From: Ligustrum vulgare
Taxonomy: Eukaryota; Streptophyta; Magnoliopsida; Lamiales; Oleaceae
Length of the DNA: 64,000 bases
NCBI GenBank assembly: GCA_963555705.1
Contig: OY743180.1
Span: 33,450,129-33,514,128 of the forward strand
Direction: 5' to 3'
A program made the translations under genes and the position numbers. This document shows positions 1 to 12,100 of the stretch, piece after piece. Under the pieces are notes generated by a model. That model had not been told where the DNA came from. It did no database searches and saw only the letters and a program-made list of their open reading frames with translations. The stretch's first letter is position 1. Every line of letters begins with the position of its first letter.

Positions 1-21
1 ACCATCGCATCTATTTAATAA

Positions 22-38
22 ATTCGTATTAACCGTTA
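22..38 (+). other. CENP-B-box-like 17-mer (representative; one per monomer)
   Basis: ATTCGTATTAACCGTTA aligns without gaps to the mammalian CENP-B box consensus NTTCGNNNNANNCGGGN. It matches TTCG, the central A and CG, 7 of the 9 specified positions, and fails only at the last two G positions, which are TT. The site lies in the most conserved part of the monomer and recurs in essentially every copy. Exceptions seen: AACCATTAG (15250, 17024, 19151) loses the second CpG and GTATGAACC (near 34410) alters a free position. Whether any protein binds here is unknown, and two mismatches at essential positions could abolish CENP-B binding. Confidence 0.45.
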
Positions 39-344
39 GTTTTAATTAATATACGTTTTTTAAAGTTTATTTCTTTTTATTTTCTTATTCTAAATATAAA
101 TATTTTTCAAATATATATAATCTAAACACTTCAATTTCTGACTAAAAAGTCTTTAAATAAAATAAGCAACTCTTTTATAATTTTTGATTTCTGATACTTC
201 CTTCAATCAAAGGGAAAAAAAAATGAGGACTTCTTGAATTAATTTTTTTCATTCATCTAATAATATTTTTTTTAAATGAAAAAATTCTTCTAAGGTGCCT
301 TAAAGGGAGAATTTTTTTTAATATATTACCCTCAAACATTTTTC

Positions 345-409
345 CGAGTATTTTACCATCGCATCTATTTAATAAATTCGTATTAACCGTTAGTTTTAAT
401 TAATATACG
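345..409. other. Conserved CpG cluster in the monomer core (representative)
   Basis: In the monomer around 355 the five near-invariant CpGs fall at 345, 360, 379, 388 and 408: CCGAGT, ATCGCA, TTCGTA, ACCGTT and TACGTT. The other roughly 290 bp contain no CpG common to all types; CACGTC, TTCCGAT and TTTCGAT are subtype-specific. This segment also has the fewest subtype differences. The clearest exceptions are TATACATTTT in region I and AACCATTAG in region III. Confidence 0.75.
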
Positions 410-1059
410 TTTTTTAAAGTTTATTTCATTTTATTTTCTTATTCTAAATATAAATATTTTTCAAATATATATAATCTAAACACTTCAATTTCTGACTAAA
501 AAGTCTTTAAATAAAATAAGCAACTCTTTTATAATTTGGGATTTCCGATACTTCCTTCAATCAAAGGGAAAAAAAAATGAGGACTTCTTGAATTAATTTT
601 TTTCATTCATATAACAATTTATTTTAAAGGGAACAATTCTTCTAAGAGGCCTTAAAGGGAGAATGTTTTTTAATAAATTACCCTCAAACCTTTTTCCGAG
701 TATTTTACCATCGCATCTATTTAATAAATTCGTATTAACCGTTAGTTTTAATTAATATACATTTTTTAAAGTTTATTTCTTTTTATTTTCTTATTCTAAA
801 TATAAATATTTTTCAAATATATAAAATCTAAACACTTCAATTTCTGACTAAAAAGTCTTTAAATAAAATAAGCAACTCTTTTATAATTTGTGATTTCTGA
901 TACTTCCTTCAATCAAAGGGAAAAAAAATGAGGACTTCTTGAATTAATTTTTTTCATTCATATATCCATTTTTTTTTTAAAGGAAACAATTCTTCTAAGG
1001 TGCCTTAAAGGGAGAATTTTTTTTAATATATTACCCTCAAACCTTTTTCCGAGTATTTT

Positions 1060-3893
1060 ACCATCGCATCTATTTAATAAATTCGTATTAACCGTTAGTT
1101 TTAATTAATATACGTTTTTTAAAGTTTATTTCTTTTTATTTTCTTATTCTAAATATAAATATTTTTCAAATATATAAAATCTAAACACTTCAATTTCTGA
1201 CTAAAAAGTCTTTAAATAAAATAAGCAACTCTTTTATAATTTGTGATTTCTGATACTTCCTTCAATCAAAGGGAAAAAAAAATGAGGACTTCTTGAATTA
1301 ATTTTTTTCATTCATATAACAATTTATTTTAAAGGGAACAATTCTTCTAAGAGGCCTTAAAGGGAGAATGTTTTTTAATAAATTACCCTCAAACCTTTTT
1401 CCGAGTATTTTACCATCGCATCTATTTAATAAATTCGTATTAACCGTTAGTTTTAATTAATATACATTTTTTAAAGTTTATTTCTTTTTATTTTCTTATT
1501 CTAAATATAAATATTTTTAAAATATATAAAATCTAAACACTTCAATTTCTGACTAAAAAGTCTTTAAATAAAATAAGCAACTCTTTTATAATTTGTGATT
1601 TCTGATACTTCCTTCAATCAAAGGGAAAAAAAATGAGGACTTCTTGAATTAATTTTTTTCATTCATATATCCATTTTTTTTTTAAAGGAAACAATTCTTC
1701 TAAGGTGCCTTAAAGGGAGAATTTTTTTTAATATATTACCCTCAAACCTTTTTCCGAGTATTTTACCATCGCATCTATTTAATAAATTCGTATTAACCGT
1801 TAGTTTTAATTAATATTCGTTTTCTAAAGTTTATTTATTTTTATTTTCTTATTCTAAATATAAATATTTTTCTAATATATATAATCTAAACACTTCAATT
1901 TCTGACTAAAAAGTCTTTTAAATAAAATAAACAACTCTTTTATAAATTGTTATTTCTGATACTTCCTTCAATCAAAGGGAGAAAAAAAAATGAGGACTTC
2001 TTGAATTAATTTTTTTCATTCATATAACAATTTATTTTAAAGGGAACAATCCTTCTAAGAGGCCTTAAAGGGAGAATGTTTTTTAATAAATTACCCTCAA
2101 ACCTTTTTCCGAGTATTTTACCATCGCATCTATTTAATAAATTCGTATTAACCGTTAGTTTTAATAAATATACGTTTTTTAAAGTTTATTTCTTTTTATT
2201 TTCTTATTCTAAATATAAATATTTTTCTAATATATATAATCTAAACACTTCAATTTCTGACTAAAAAGTCTTTTAAATAAAATAAACAACTCTTTTATAA
2301 ATTGGGATTTCCGATACTTCCTTCAATCAAAAGGAGAAGAAAAAAATGAGGACTTCTTGAATTAATTTTTTTCATTCATATATCCATTTTTTTTTAAAGG
2401 AAACAATTCTTCTAAGGTGCCTTAAAGGGAGAATTTTTTTTAATATATTACCCTCAAACCTTTTTCCGAGTATTTTACCATCGCATCTATTTAATAAATT
2501 CGTATTAACCGTTAGTTTTAATTAATATACGTTTTTTAAAGTTTATTTCTTTTTATTTTCTTATTCTAAATATAAATATTTTTCAAATATATAAAATCTA
2601 AACACTTCAATTTCTGACTAAAAAGTCTTTAAATAAAATAAGCAACTCTTTTATAATTTGTGATTTCTGATACTTCCTTCAATCAAAGGGAAAAAAAAAT
2701 GAGGACTTCTTGAATTAATTTTTTTCATTCATATAACAATTTATTTTAAAGGGAACAATTCTTCTAAGAGGCCTTAAAGGGAGAATGTTTTTTAATAAAT
2801 TACCCTCAAACCTTTTTCCGAGTATTTTACCATCGCATCTATTTAATAAATTCGTATTAACCGTTAGTTTTAATTAATATACATTTTTTAAAGTTTATTT
2901 CTTTTTATTTTCTTATTCTAAATATAAATATTTTTAAAATATATAAAATCTAAACACTTCAATTTCTGACTAAAAAGTCTTTAAATAAAATAAGCAACTC
3001 TTTTATAATTTGTGATTTCTGATACTTCCTTCAATCAAAGGGAAAAAAAATGAGGACTTCTTGAATTAATTTTTTTCATTCATATATCCATTTTTTTTTT
3101 AAAGGAAACAATTCTTCTAAGGTGCCTTAAAGGGAGAATTTTTTTTAATATATTACCCTCAAACCTTTTTCCGAGTATTTTACCATCGCATCTATTTAAT
3201 AAATTCGTATTAACCGTTAGTTTTAATTAATATACGTTTTCTAAAGTTTATTTATTTTTATTTTCTTATTCTAAATATAAATATTTTTCTAATATATATA
3301 ATCTAAACACTTCAATTTCTGACTAAAAAGTCTTTTAAATAAAATAAACAACTCTTTTATAAATTGTTATTTCTGATACTTCCTTCAATCAAAGGGAGAA
3401 AAAAAAATGAGGACTTCTTGAATTAATTTTTTTCATTCATATAACAATTTATTTTAAAGGGAACAATCCTTCTAAGATCCTTAAAGGGAGAATGTTTTTT
3501 AATAAATTACCCTCAAACCTTTTTCCGAGTATTTTACCATCGCATCTATTTAATAAATTCGTATTAACCGTTAGTTTTAATAAATATACGTTTTTTAAAG
3601 TTTATTTCTTTTTATTTTCTTATTCTAAATATAAATATTTTTCTAATATATATAATCTAAACACTTCAATTTCTGACTAAAAAGTCTTTTAAATAAAATA
3701 AACAACTCTTTTATAAATTGGGATTTCCGATACTTCCTTCAATCAAAAGGAGAAGAAAAAAATGAGGACTTCTTGAATTAATTTTTTTCATTCATATATC
3801 CATTTTTTTTTTAAAGGAAACAATTCTTCTAAGGTGCCTTAAAGGGAGAATTTTTTTTAATATATTACCCTCAAACCTTTTTCCGAGTATTTT
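1060..3893. repeat. Two adjacent ~1417-bp tetramer units, with a third copy at 6010-7428
   Basis: 1060-2476 and 2477-3893 each hold the same four monomers: A; B with TATACATTTT and TTAAAATATA; A with an eta-like 5' half and CGTTTTCTAAAG; B with AATAAATATACG, TTTGGGATTTCCG and AAAAGGAGAAG. A similar group occupies 6010-7428, but its fourth monomer has the GTTTTTATTAAT form. The second copy of the third monomer has a small deletion at the hinge (CTAAGATCCTTAAAG near 3470-3484, where others read CTAAGAGGCCTTAAAG), so it arose after the duplication. The first copy alone has ATTCG instead of TACG near 1816. Confidence 0.85.
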
Positions 3894-4244
3894 ACCATCG
3901 CATCTATTTAATAAATTCGTATTAACCGTTAGTTTTAATTAATATACGTTTTTTAAAATTTATTTCTTTTTATTTTCTTATTCTAAATATAAATATTTTT
4001 CAAATATATAAAATCTAAACACTTCAATTTCTGACTAAAAAGTCTTTAAATAAAATAAGCAACTCTTTTATAATTTGTGATTTCTGATACTTCCTTCAAT
4101 CAAAGGGAAAAAAAATGAGGACTTCTTGAATTAATTTTTTTCATTCATATAACAATTTATTTTAAAGGGAACAATTCTTCTGAGAGGCCTTAAAGGGAGA
4201 ATGTTTTTTAATAAATTACCCTCAAACCTTTTTCCGAGTATTTT

Positions 4245-5655
4245 ACCATCGCATCTATTTAATAAATTCGTATTAACCGTTAGTTTTAATTAATATACAT
4301 TTTTTAAAGTTTATTTCTTTTTATTTTCTTATTCTAAATATAAATATTTTTCAAATATATATAATCTAAACACTTCAATTTCTGACTAAAAAGTCTTTAA
4401 ATAAAATAAGCAACTCTTTTATAATTTTTGATTTCTGATACTTCCTTCAATCAAAGGGAAAAAAAAATGAGGACTTCTTGAATTAATTTTTTTCATTCAT
4501 CTAATAATATTTTTTTTAAATGAAAAAATTCTTCTAAGGTGCCTTAAAGGGAGAATTTTTTTTAATATATTACCCTCAAACATTTTTCCGAGTATTTTAC
4601 CATCGCATCTATTTAATAAATTCGTATTAACCGTTAGTTTTAATTAATATACGTTTTTTAAAGTTTATTTCATTTTATTTTCTTATTCTAAATATAAATA
4701 TTTTTCAAATATATATAATCTAAACACTTCAATTTCTGACTAAAAAGTCTTTAAATAAAATAAGCAACTCTTTTATAATTTGGGATTTCCGATACTTCCT
4801 TCAATCAAAGGGAAAAAAAAATGAGGACTTCTTGAATTAATTTTTTTCATTCATATAACAATTTATTTTAAAGGGAACAATTCTTCTAAGAGGCCTTAAA
4901 GGGAGAATGTTTTTTAATAAATTACCCTCAAACCTTTTTCCGAGTATTTTACCATCGCATCTATTTAATAAATTCGTATTAACCGTTAGTTTTAATTAAT
5001 ATACATTTTTTAAAGTTTATTTCTTTTTATTTTCTTATTATAAATATAAATATTTTTCAAATATATAAAATCTAAACACTTCAATTTCTGACTAAAAAGT
5101 CTTTAAATAAAATAAGCAACTCTTTTATAATTTGTGATTTCTGATACTTCCTTCAATCAAAGGGAAAAAAAATGAGGACTTCTTGAATTAATTTTTTTCA
5201 TTCATATATCCATTTTTTTTTTAAAGGAAACAATTCTTCTAAGGTGCCTTAAAGGGAGAATTTTTTTTAATATATTACCCTCAAACCTTTTTCCGAGTAT
5301 TTTACCATCGCATCTATTTAATAAATTCGTATTAACCGTTAGTTTTAATTAATATACGTTTTTTAAAGTTTATTTCTTTTTATTTTCTTATTCTAAATAT
5401 AAATATTTTTCAAATATATAAAATCTAAACACTTCAATTTCTGACTAAAAAGTCTTTAAATAAAATAAGCAACTCTTTTATAATTTGTGATTTCTGATAC
5501 TTCCTTCAATCAAAGGGAAAAAAAAATGAGGACTTCTTGAATTAATTTTTTTCATTCATATAACAATTTATTTTAAAGGGAACAATTCTTCTAAGAGGCC
5601 TTAAAGGGAGAATGTTTTTTAATAAATTACCCTCAAACCTTTTTCCGAGTATTTT
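4245..5655. repeat. Four-monomer segment repeated from 1-1411 (offset 4244 bp)
   Basis: The monomers with anchors 223, 578, 929 and 1282 (C, A, B, A) reappear in order at 4467, 4821, 5171 and 5527. Shared rare markers are TTTTTGATTTCTG, the CTCAAACATTTTTCC variant (331 and 4575, exactly 4244 bp apart), TTTCATTTTATT and TTTGGGATTTCC. Twelve monomers separate the copies, so the left region also has a longer periodicity laid over the dimer. Confidence 0.82.
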
Positions 5656-7780
5656 ACCATCGCATCTATTTAATAAATTCGTATTAACCGTTAGTTTTAA
5701 TTAATATACATTTTTTAAAGTTTATTTCTTTTTATTTTCTTATTATAAATATAAATATTTTTCAAATATATAAAATCTAAACACTTCAATTTCTGACTAA
5801 AAAGTCTTTAAATAAAATAAGCAACTCTTTTATAATTTGTGATTTCTGATACTTCCTTCAATCAAAGGGAAAAAAAAATGAGGACTTCTTGAATTAATTT
5901 TTTTCATTCATATATCCATTTTTTTTTTAAAGGAAACAATTCTTCTAAGGTGCCTTAAAGGGAGAATTTTTTTTAATATATTACCCTCAAACCTTTTTCC
6001 GAGTATTTTACCATCGCATCTATTTAATAAATTCGTATTAACCGTTAGTTTTAATTAATATACGTTTTTTAAAGTTTATTTCTTTTTATTTTCTTATTCT
6101 AAATATAAATATTTTTCAAATATATAAAATCTAAACACTTCAATTTCTGACTAAAAAGTCTTTAAATAAAATAAGCAACTCTTTTATAATTTGTGATTTC
6201 TGATACTTCCTTCAATCAAAGGGAAAAAAAAATGAGGACTTCTTGAATTAATTTTTTTCATTCATATAACAATTTATTTTAAAGGGAACAATTCTTCTAA
6301 GAGGCCTTAAAGGGAGAATGTTTTTTAATAAATTACCCTCAAACCTTTTTCCGAGTATTTTACCATCGCATCTATTTAATAAATTCGTATTAACCGTTAG
6401 TTTTAATTAATATACATTTTTTAAAGTTTATTTCTTTTTATTTTCTTATTCTAAATATAAATATTTTTAAAATATATAAAATCTAAACACTTCAATTTCT
6501 GACTAAAAAGTCTTTAAATAAAATAAGCAACTCTTTTATAATTTGTGATTTCTGATACTTCCTTCAATCAAAGGGAAAAAAAATGAGGACTTCTTGAATT
6601 AATTTTTTTCATTCATATATCCATTTTTTTTTTTAAAGGAAACAATTCTTCTAAGGTGCCTTAAAGGGAGAATTTTTTTTAATATATTACCCTCAAACCT
6701 TTTTCCGAGTATTTTACCATCGCATCTATTTAATAAATTCGTATTAACCGTTAGTTTTAATTAATATACGTTTTCTAAAGTTTATTTATTTTTATTTTCT
6801 TATTCTAAATATAAATATTTTTCTAATATATATAATCTAAACACTTCAATTTCTGACTAAAAAGTCTTTTAAATAAAATAAACAACTCTTTTATAAATTG
6901 TTATTTCTGATACTTCCTTCAATCAAAGGGAGAAAAAAAAATGAGGACTTCTTGAATTAATTTTTTTCATTCATATAACAATTTATTTTAAAGGGAACAA
7001 TCCTTCTAAGAGGCCTTAAAGGGAGAATGTTTTTTAATAAATTACCCTCAAACCTTTTTCCGAGTATTTTACCATCGCATCTATTTAATAAATTCGTATT
7101 AACCGTTAGTTTTTATTAATATACGTTTTTTAAAGTTTATTTCTTTTTATTTTCTTATTCTAAATATAAATATTTTTTAAATATATATAATCTAAACACT
7201 TCAATTTCTGACTAAAAAGTCTTTTAAATAAAATAAGCAACTCTTTTATAATTTGTGATTTCTGATACTTCCTTCAATCAAAAGGAGAAGAAAAAAATGA
7301 GGACTTCTTGAATTAATTTTTTTCATTCATATATCCATTTTTTTTTTAAAGGAAACAATTCTTCTAAGGTGCCTTAAAGGGAGAATTTTTTTTAATATAT
7401 TACCCTCAAACATTTTTCCGAGTATTTTACCATCGCATCTATTTAATAAATTCGTATTAACCGTTAGTTTTAATTAATATACGTTTTTTAAAGTTTATTT
7501 CATTTTATTTTCTTATTCTAAATATAAATATTTTTCAAATATATATAATCTAAACACTTCAATTTCTGACTAAAAAGTCTTTAAATAAAATAAGCAACTC
7601 TTTTATAATTTGGGATTTCCGATACTTCCTTCAATCAAAGGGAAAAAAAAATGAGGACTTCTTGAATTAATTTTTTTCATTCATATAACAATTTATTTTA
7701 AAGGGAACAATTCTTCTAAGAGGCCTTAAAGGGAGAATGTTTTTTAATAAATTACCCTCAAACCTTTTTCCGAGTATTTT

Positions 7781-9198
7781 ACCATCGCATCTATTTAATA
7801 AATTCGTATTAACCGTTAGTTTTAATTAATATACGTTTTTTAAAGTTTATTTCATTTTATTTTCTTATTCTAAATATAAATATTTTTCAAATATATATAA
7901 TCTAAACACTTCAATTTCTGACTAAAAAGTCTTTTAAATAAAATAAACAACTCTTTTATAAATTGTTATTTCTGATACTTCCTTCAATCAAAGGGAGAAA
8001 AAAAATGAGGACTTCTTGAATTAATTTTTTTCATTCATATAACAATTTATTTTAAAGGGAACAATCCTTCTAAGAGGCCTTAAAGGGAGAATGTTTTTTA
8101 ATAAATTACCCTCAAACCTTTTTCCGAGTATTTTACCATCGCATCTATTTAATAAATTCGTATTAACCGTTAGTTTTTATTAATATACGTTTTTTAAAGT
8201 TTATTTCTTTTTATTTTCTTATTCTAAATATAAATATTTTTTAAATATATATAATCTAAACACTTCAATTTCTGACTAAAAAGTCTTTTAAATAAAATAA
8301 GCAACTCTTTTCTAATTTGTGATTTCTGATACTTCCTTCAATCAAAAGGAGAAGAAAAAAATGAGGACTTCTTGAATTAATTTTTTTCATTCATATATCC
8401 ATTTTTTTTTTAAAGGAAACAATTCTTCTAAGGTGCCTTAAAGGGAGAATTTTTTTTAATATATTACCCTCAAACCTTTTTCCGAGTATTTTACCATCGC
8501 ATCTATTTAATAAATTCGTATTAACCGTTAGTTTTAATTAATATACGTTTTTTAAAGTTTATTTCTTTTTATTTTCTTATTCTAAATGTAAATATTTTTC
8601 AAATATATAAAATCTAAACACTTCAATTTCTGACTAAAAAGTCTTTAAATAAAATAAGCAACTCTTTTATAATTTGTGATTTCTGATACTTCCTTCAATC
8701 AAAGGGAAAAAAAATGAGGACTTCTTGAATTAATTTTTTTCATTCATATAACAATTTATTTTAAAGGGAACAATTCTTCTAAGAGGCCTTAAAGGGAGAA
8801 TGTTTTTTAATAAATTACCCTCAAACCTTTTTCCGAGTATTTTACCATCGCATCTATTTAATAAATTCGTATTAACCGTTAGTTTTAATTAATATACGTT
8901 TTTTAAAGTTTATTTCATTTTATTTTCTTATTCTAAATATAAATATTTTTCAAATATATATAATCTAAACACTTCAATTTCTGACTAAAAAGTCTTTTAA
9001 ATAAAATAAACAACTCTTTTATAAATTGTTATTTCTGATACTTCCTTCAATCAAAGGGAGAAAAAAAAATGAGGACTTCTTGAATTAATTTTTTTCATTC
9101 ATATAACAATTTATTTTAAAGGGAACAATCCTTCTAAGAGGCCTTAAAGGGAGAATGTTTTTTAATAAATTACCCTCAAACCTTTTTCCGAGTATTTT
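7781..9198. repeat. Region I/II junction monomers: A, B, A, A
   Basis: Four monomers with anchors near 8004 (eta-like A), 8361 (epsilon-B with TTTTCTAATTTGTG), 8712 (A, with a private TAAATGTAAAT) and 9070 (eta-like A). The dimer alternation ends here. The first and last share TTTCATTTTATT with an eta-like 3' part and look like copies of each other. Nothing but satellite sequence is present. Confidence 0.8.
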
Positions 9199-12100
9199 AC
9201 CATCGCATCTATTTAATAAATTCGTATTAACCGTTAGTTTTAATAAATATACGTTTATTAAAGTTTATTTCTTTTTATTTTCTTATTCTAAATATAAATA
9301 TTTTTCAAATATATATAATCTAAACACTTCAATTTCTGACTAAAAAGTCTTTAAATAAAATAAGCAACTCTTTTATAATTTGTGATTTCTGATACTTCCT
9401 TCAATCAAAGGGAAAAAAAAATGAGGACTTCTTGAATTAATTTTTTTCATTCATATAACAAATTATTTTAAAGGGAACAATTCTTCTAAGAGGCCTTAAA
9501 GGGAGAATGTTTTTTAATATATTACCCTCAAACCTTTTTCCGAGTATTTTACCATCGCATCTATTTAATAAATTCGTATTAACCGTTAGTTTTAATTAAT
9601 ATTCGTTTTTTAAAGTTTATTTCTTTTTATTTTCTTATTCTAAATATAAATATTTTTTAAATATATATAATCTAAACGGTTCAATTTCTGACCTAAAAGT
9701 CTGTTAAATAAAATAAACAACTCTTTTATAAATTGTTATTTGTGATACTTCCTTCAATCAAAGGGAGAAAAAAAATGAGGACTTCTTGAATTAATTTTTT
9801 TCATTCATATAACAATTTATTTTAAAGGGAACAATCCTTCTAAGAGGCCTTAAAGGGAGAATGTTTTTTAATAAATTACCCTCAAACCTTTTTCCGAGTA
9901 TTTTACCATCGCATCTATTTAATAAATTCGTATTAACCGTTAGTTTTTATTAATATACGTTTTTTAAAGTTTATTTCTTTTTATTTTCTTATTCTAAATA
10001 TAAATATTTTTTAAATATATATAATCTAAACACTTCAATTTCTGACTAAAAAGTCTTTTAAATAAAATAAGCAACTCTTTTCTAATTTGTGATTTCTGAT
10101 ACTTCCTTCAATCAAAAGGAGAAGAAAAAAATGAGGACTTCTTGAATTAATTTTTTTCATTCATATATCCATTTTTTTTTAAAGGAAACAATTCTTCTAA
10201 GGTGCCTTAAAGGGAGAATTTTTTTTAATATATTACCCTCAAACATTTTTCCGAGTATTTTACCATCGCATCTATTTAATAAATTCGTATTAACCGTTAG
10301 TTTTAATTAATATACGTTTTTTAAAGTTTATTTCATTTTATTTTCTTATTCTAAATATAAATATTTTTCAAATATATATAATCTAAACACTTCAATTTCT
10401 GACTAAAAAGTCTTTAAATAAAATAAGCAATTCTTTTATAATTTGGGATTTCCGATACTTCCTTCAATCAAAGGGAAAAAAAAATGAGGACTTCTTGAAT
10501 TAATTTTTTTCATTCATATAACAATTTATTTTAAAGGGAACAATTCTTCTAAGAGGCCTTAAAGGGAGAATGTTTTTTAATAAATTACCCTCAAACCTTT
10601 TTCCGAGTATTTTACCATCGCATCTATTTAATAAATTCGTATTAACCGTTAGTTTTAATTAATATACGTTTTTTAAAGTTTATTTCTTTTTATTTTCTTA
10701 TTATAAATATAAATATTTTTCAAATATATATAATCTAAACACGTCAATTTCTGACTAAAAAGTCTTTAAATAAAATAAGCAACTCTTTTATAATTTGTGA
10801 TTTCTGATACTTCCTTCAATCAAAGGGAGAAAAAAAAATGAGGACTTCTTGAATTAATTTTTTTCATTCATCTAATAATATTTTTTTTAAATGAAAATAT
10901 TCTTCTAAGGTGCCTTAAAGGGAGAATTTTTTTTAATATATTTCCCTCAAACCTTTTTCCGAGTATTTTACCATCGCATCTATTTAATAAATTCGTATTA
11001 ACCGTTAGTTTTAATTAATATACGTTTTTTAAAGTTTATTTCATTTTATTTTCTTATTCTAAATATAAATATTTTTCAAATATATATAATCTAAACACTT
11101 CAATTTCTGACTAAAAAGTCTTTAAATAAAATAAGCAATTCTTTTATAATTTGGGATTTCCGATACTTCCTTCAATCAAAGGGAAAAAAAAATGAGGACT
11201 TCTTGAATTAATTTTTTTCATTCATATAACAATTTATTTTAAAGGGAACAATTCTTCTAAGAGGCCTTAAAGGGAGAATGTTTTTTAATAAATTACCCTC
11301 AAACCTTTTTCCGAGTATTTTACCATCGCATCTATTTAATAAATTCGTATTAACCGTTAGTTTTAATTAATATACGTTTTTTAAAGTTTATTTCTTTTTA
11401 TTTTCTTATTCTAAATATAAATATTTTTCAAATATATATAATCTAAACACGTCAATTTCTGACTAAAAAGTCTTTAAATAAAATAAGCAACTCTTTTATA
11501 ATTTGTGATTTCTGATACTTCCTTCAATCAAAGGGAGAAAAAAAAATGAGGACTTCTTGAATTAATTTTTTTCATTCATCTAACAATTTATTTTAAAGGG
11601 AACAATCCTTCTAAGAGGCCTTAAAGGGAGAATGTTTTTTAATAAATTACCCTCAAACCTTTTTCCGAGTATTTTACCATCGCATCTATTTAATAAATTC
11701 GTATTAACCGTTAGTTTTAATAAATATACGTTTATTAAAGTTTATTTCTTTTTATTTTCTTATTCTAAATATAAATATTTTTCAAATATATATAATCTAA
11801 ACACTTCAATTTCTGACTAAAAAGTCTTTAAATAAAATAAGCAACTCTTTTATAATTTGTGATTTCTGATACTTCCTTCAATCAAAGGGAAAAAAAAATG
11901 AGGACTTCTTGAATTAATTTTTTTCATTCATATAACAAATTATTTTAAAGGGAACAATTCTTCTAAGAGGCCTTAAAGGGAGAATGTTTTTTAATATATT
12001 ACCCTCAAACCTTTTTCCGAGTATTTTACCATCGCATCTATTTAATAAATTCGTATTAACCGTAAGTTTTAATTAATATTCGTTTTTTAAAGTTTATTTC

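Larger units (their letters stand above)
1..7780. repeat. Region I: strict A / (B or C) dimer alternation
   Basis: The 22 anchors from 223 to 7651 run C A B A B A B A B A B A C A B A B A B A B A: every second monomer has an A hinge and the others are B or, twice, C. The effective unit is a dimer of about 708 bp. The pattern first breaks where two A monomers follow each other (anchors 7651 and 8004). Several non-A monomers here carry TATACATTTT in place of TATACGTTTT, losing one core CpG, and the ATATAAAATC variant, both rare to the right of this region. Confidence 0.88.

Noticed and set aside
200..240. Purine-rich AAAGGGAG plus A-run before ATG, resembling a ribosome binding site and start
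   Set aside because: Present in every monomer, but the frame is ATG AGG ACT TCT TGA and ends after four codons. It is part of the repeat, not a gene start.
2076..2264. 62-codon open frame, and near-identical ones at 3492, 9155, 11632 and 20491
   Set aside because: The frame begins at the ATG in the A tail (GAATGTTTTTT). In most A monomers it stops after about 30 codons at the TAA in TTTAATTAA. In these five places the next monomer reads TTTAATAAA, one substitution that removes the stop. The frame crosses a monomer border, has low-complexity composition and no recognisable domain, and is best seen as a by-product of the repeat.
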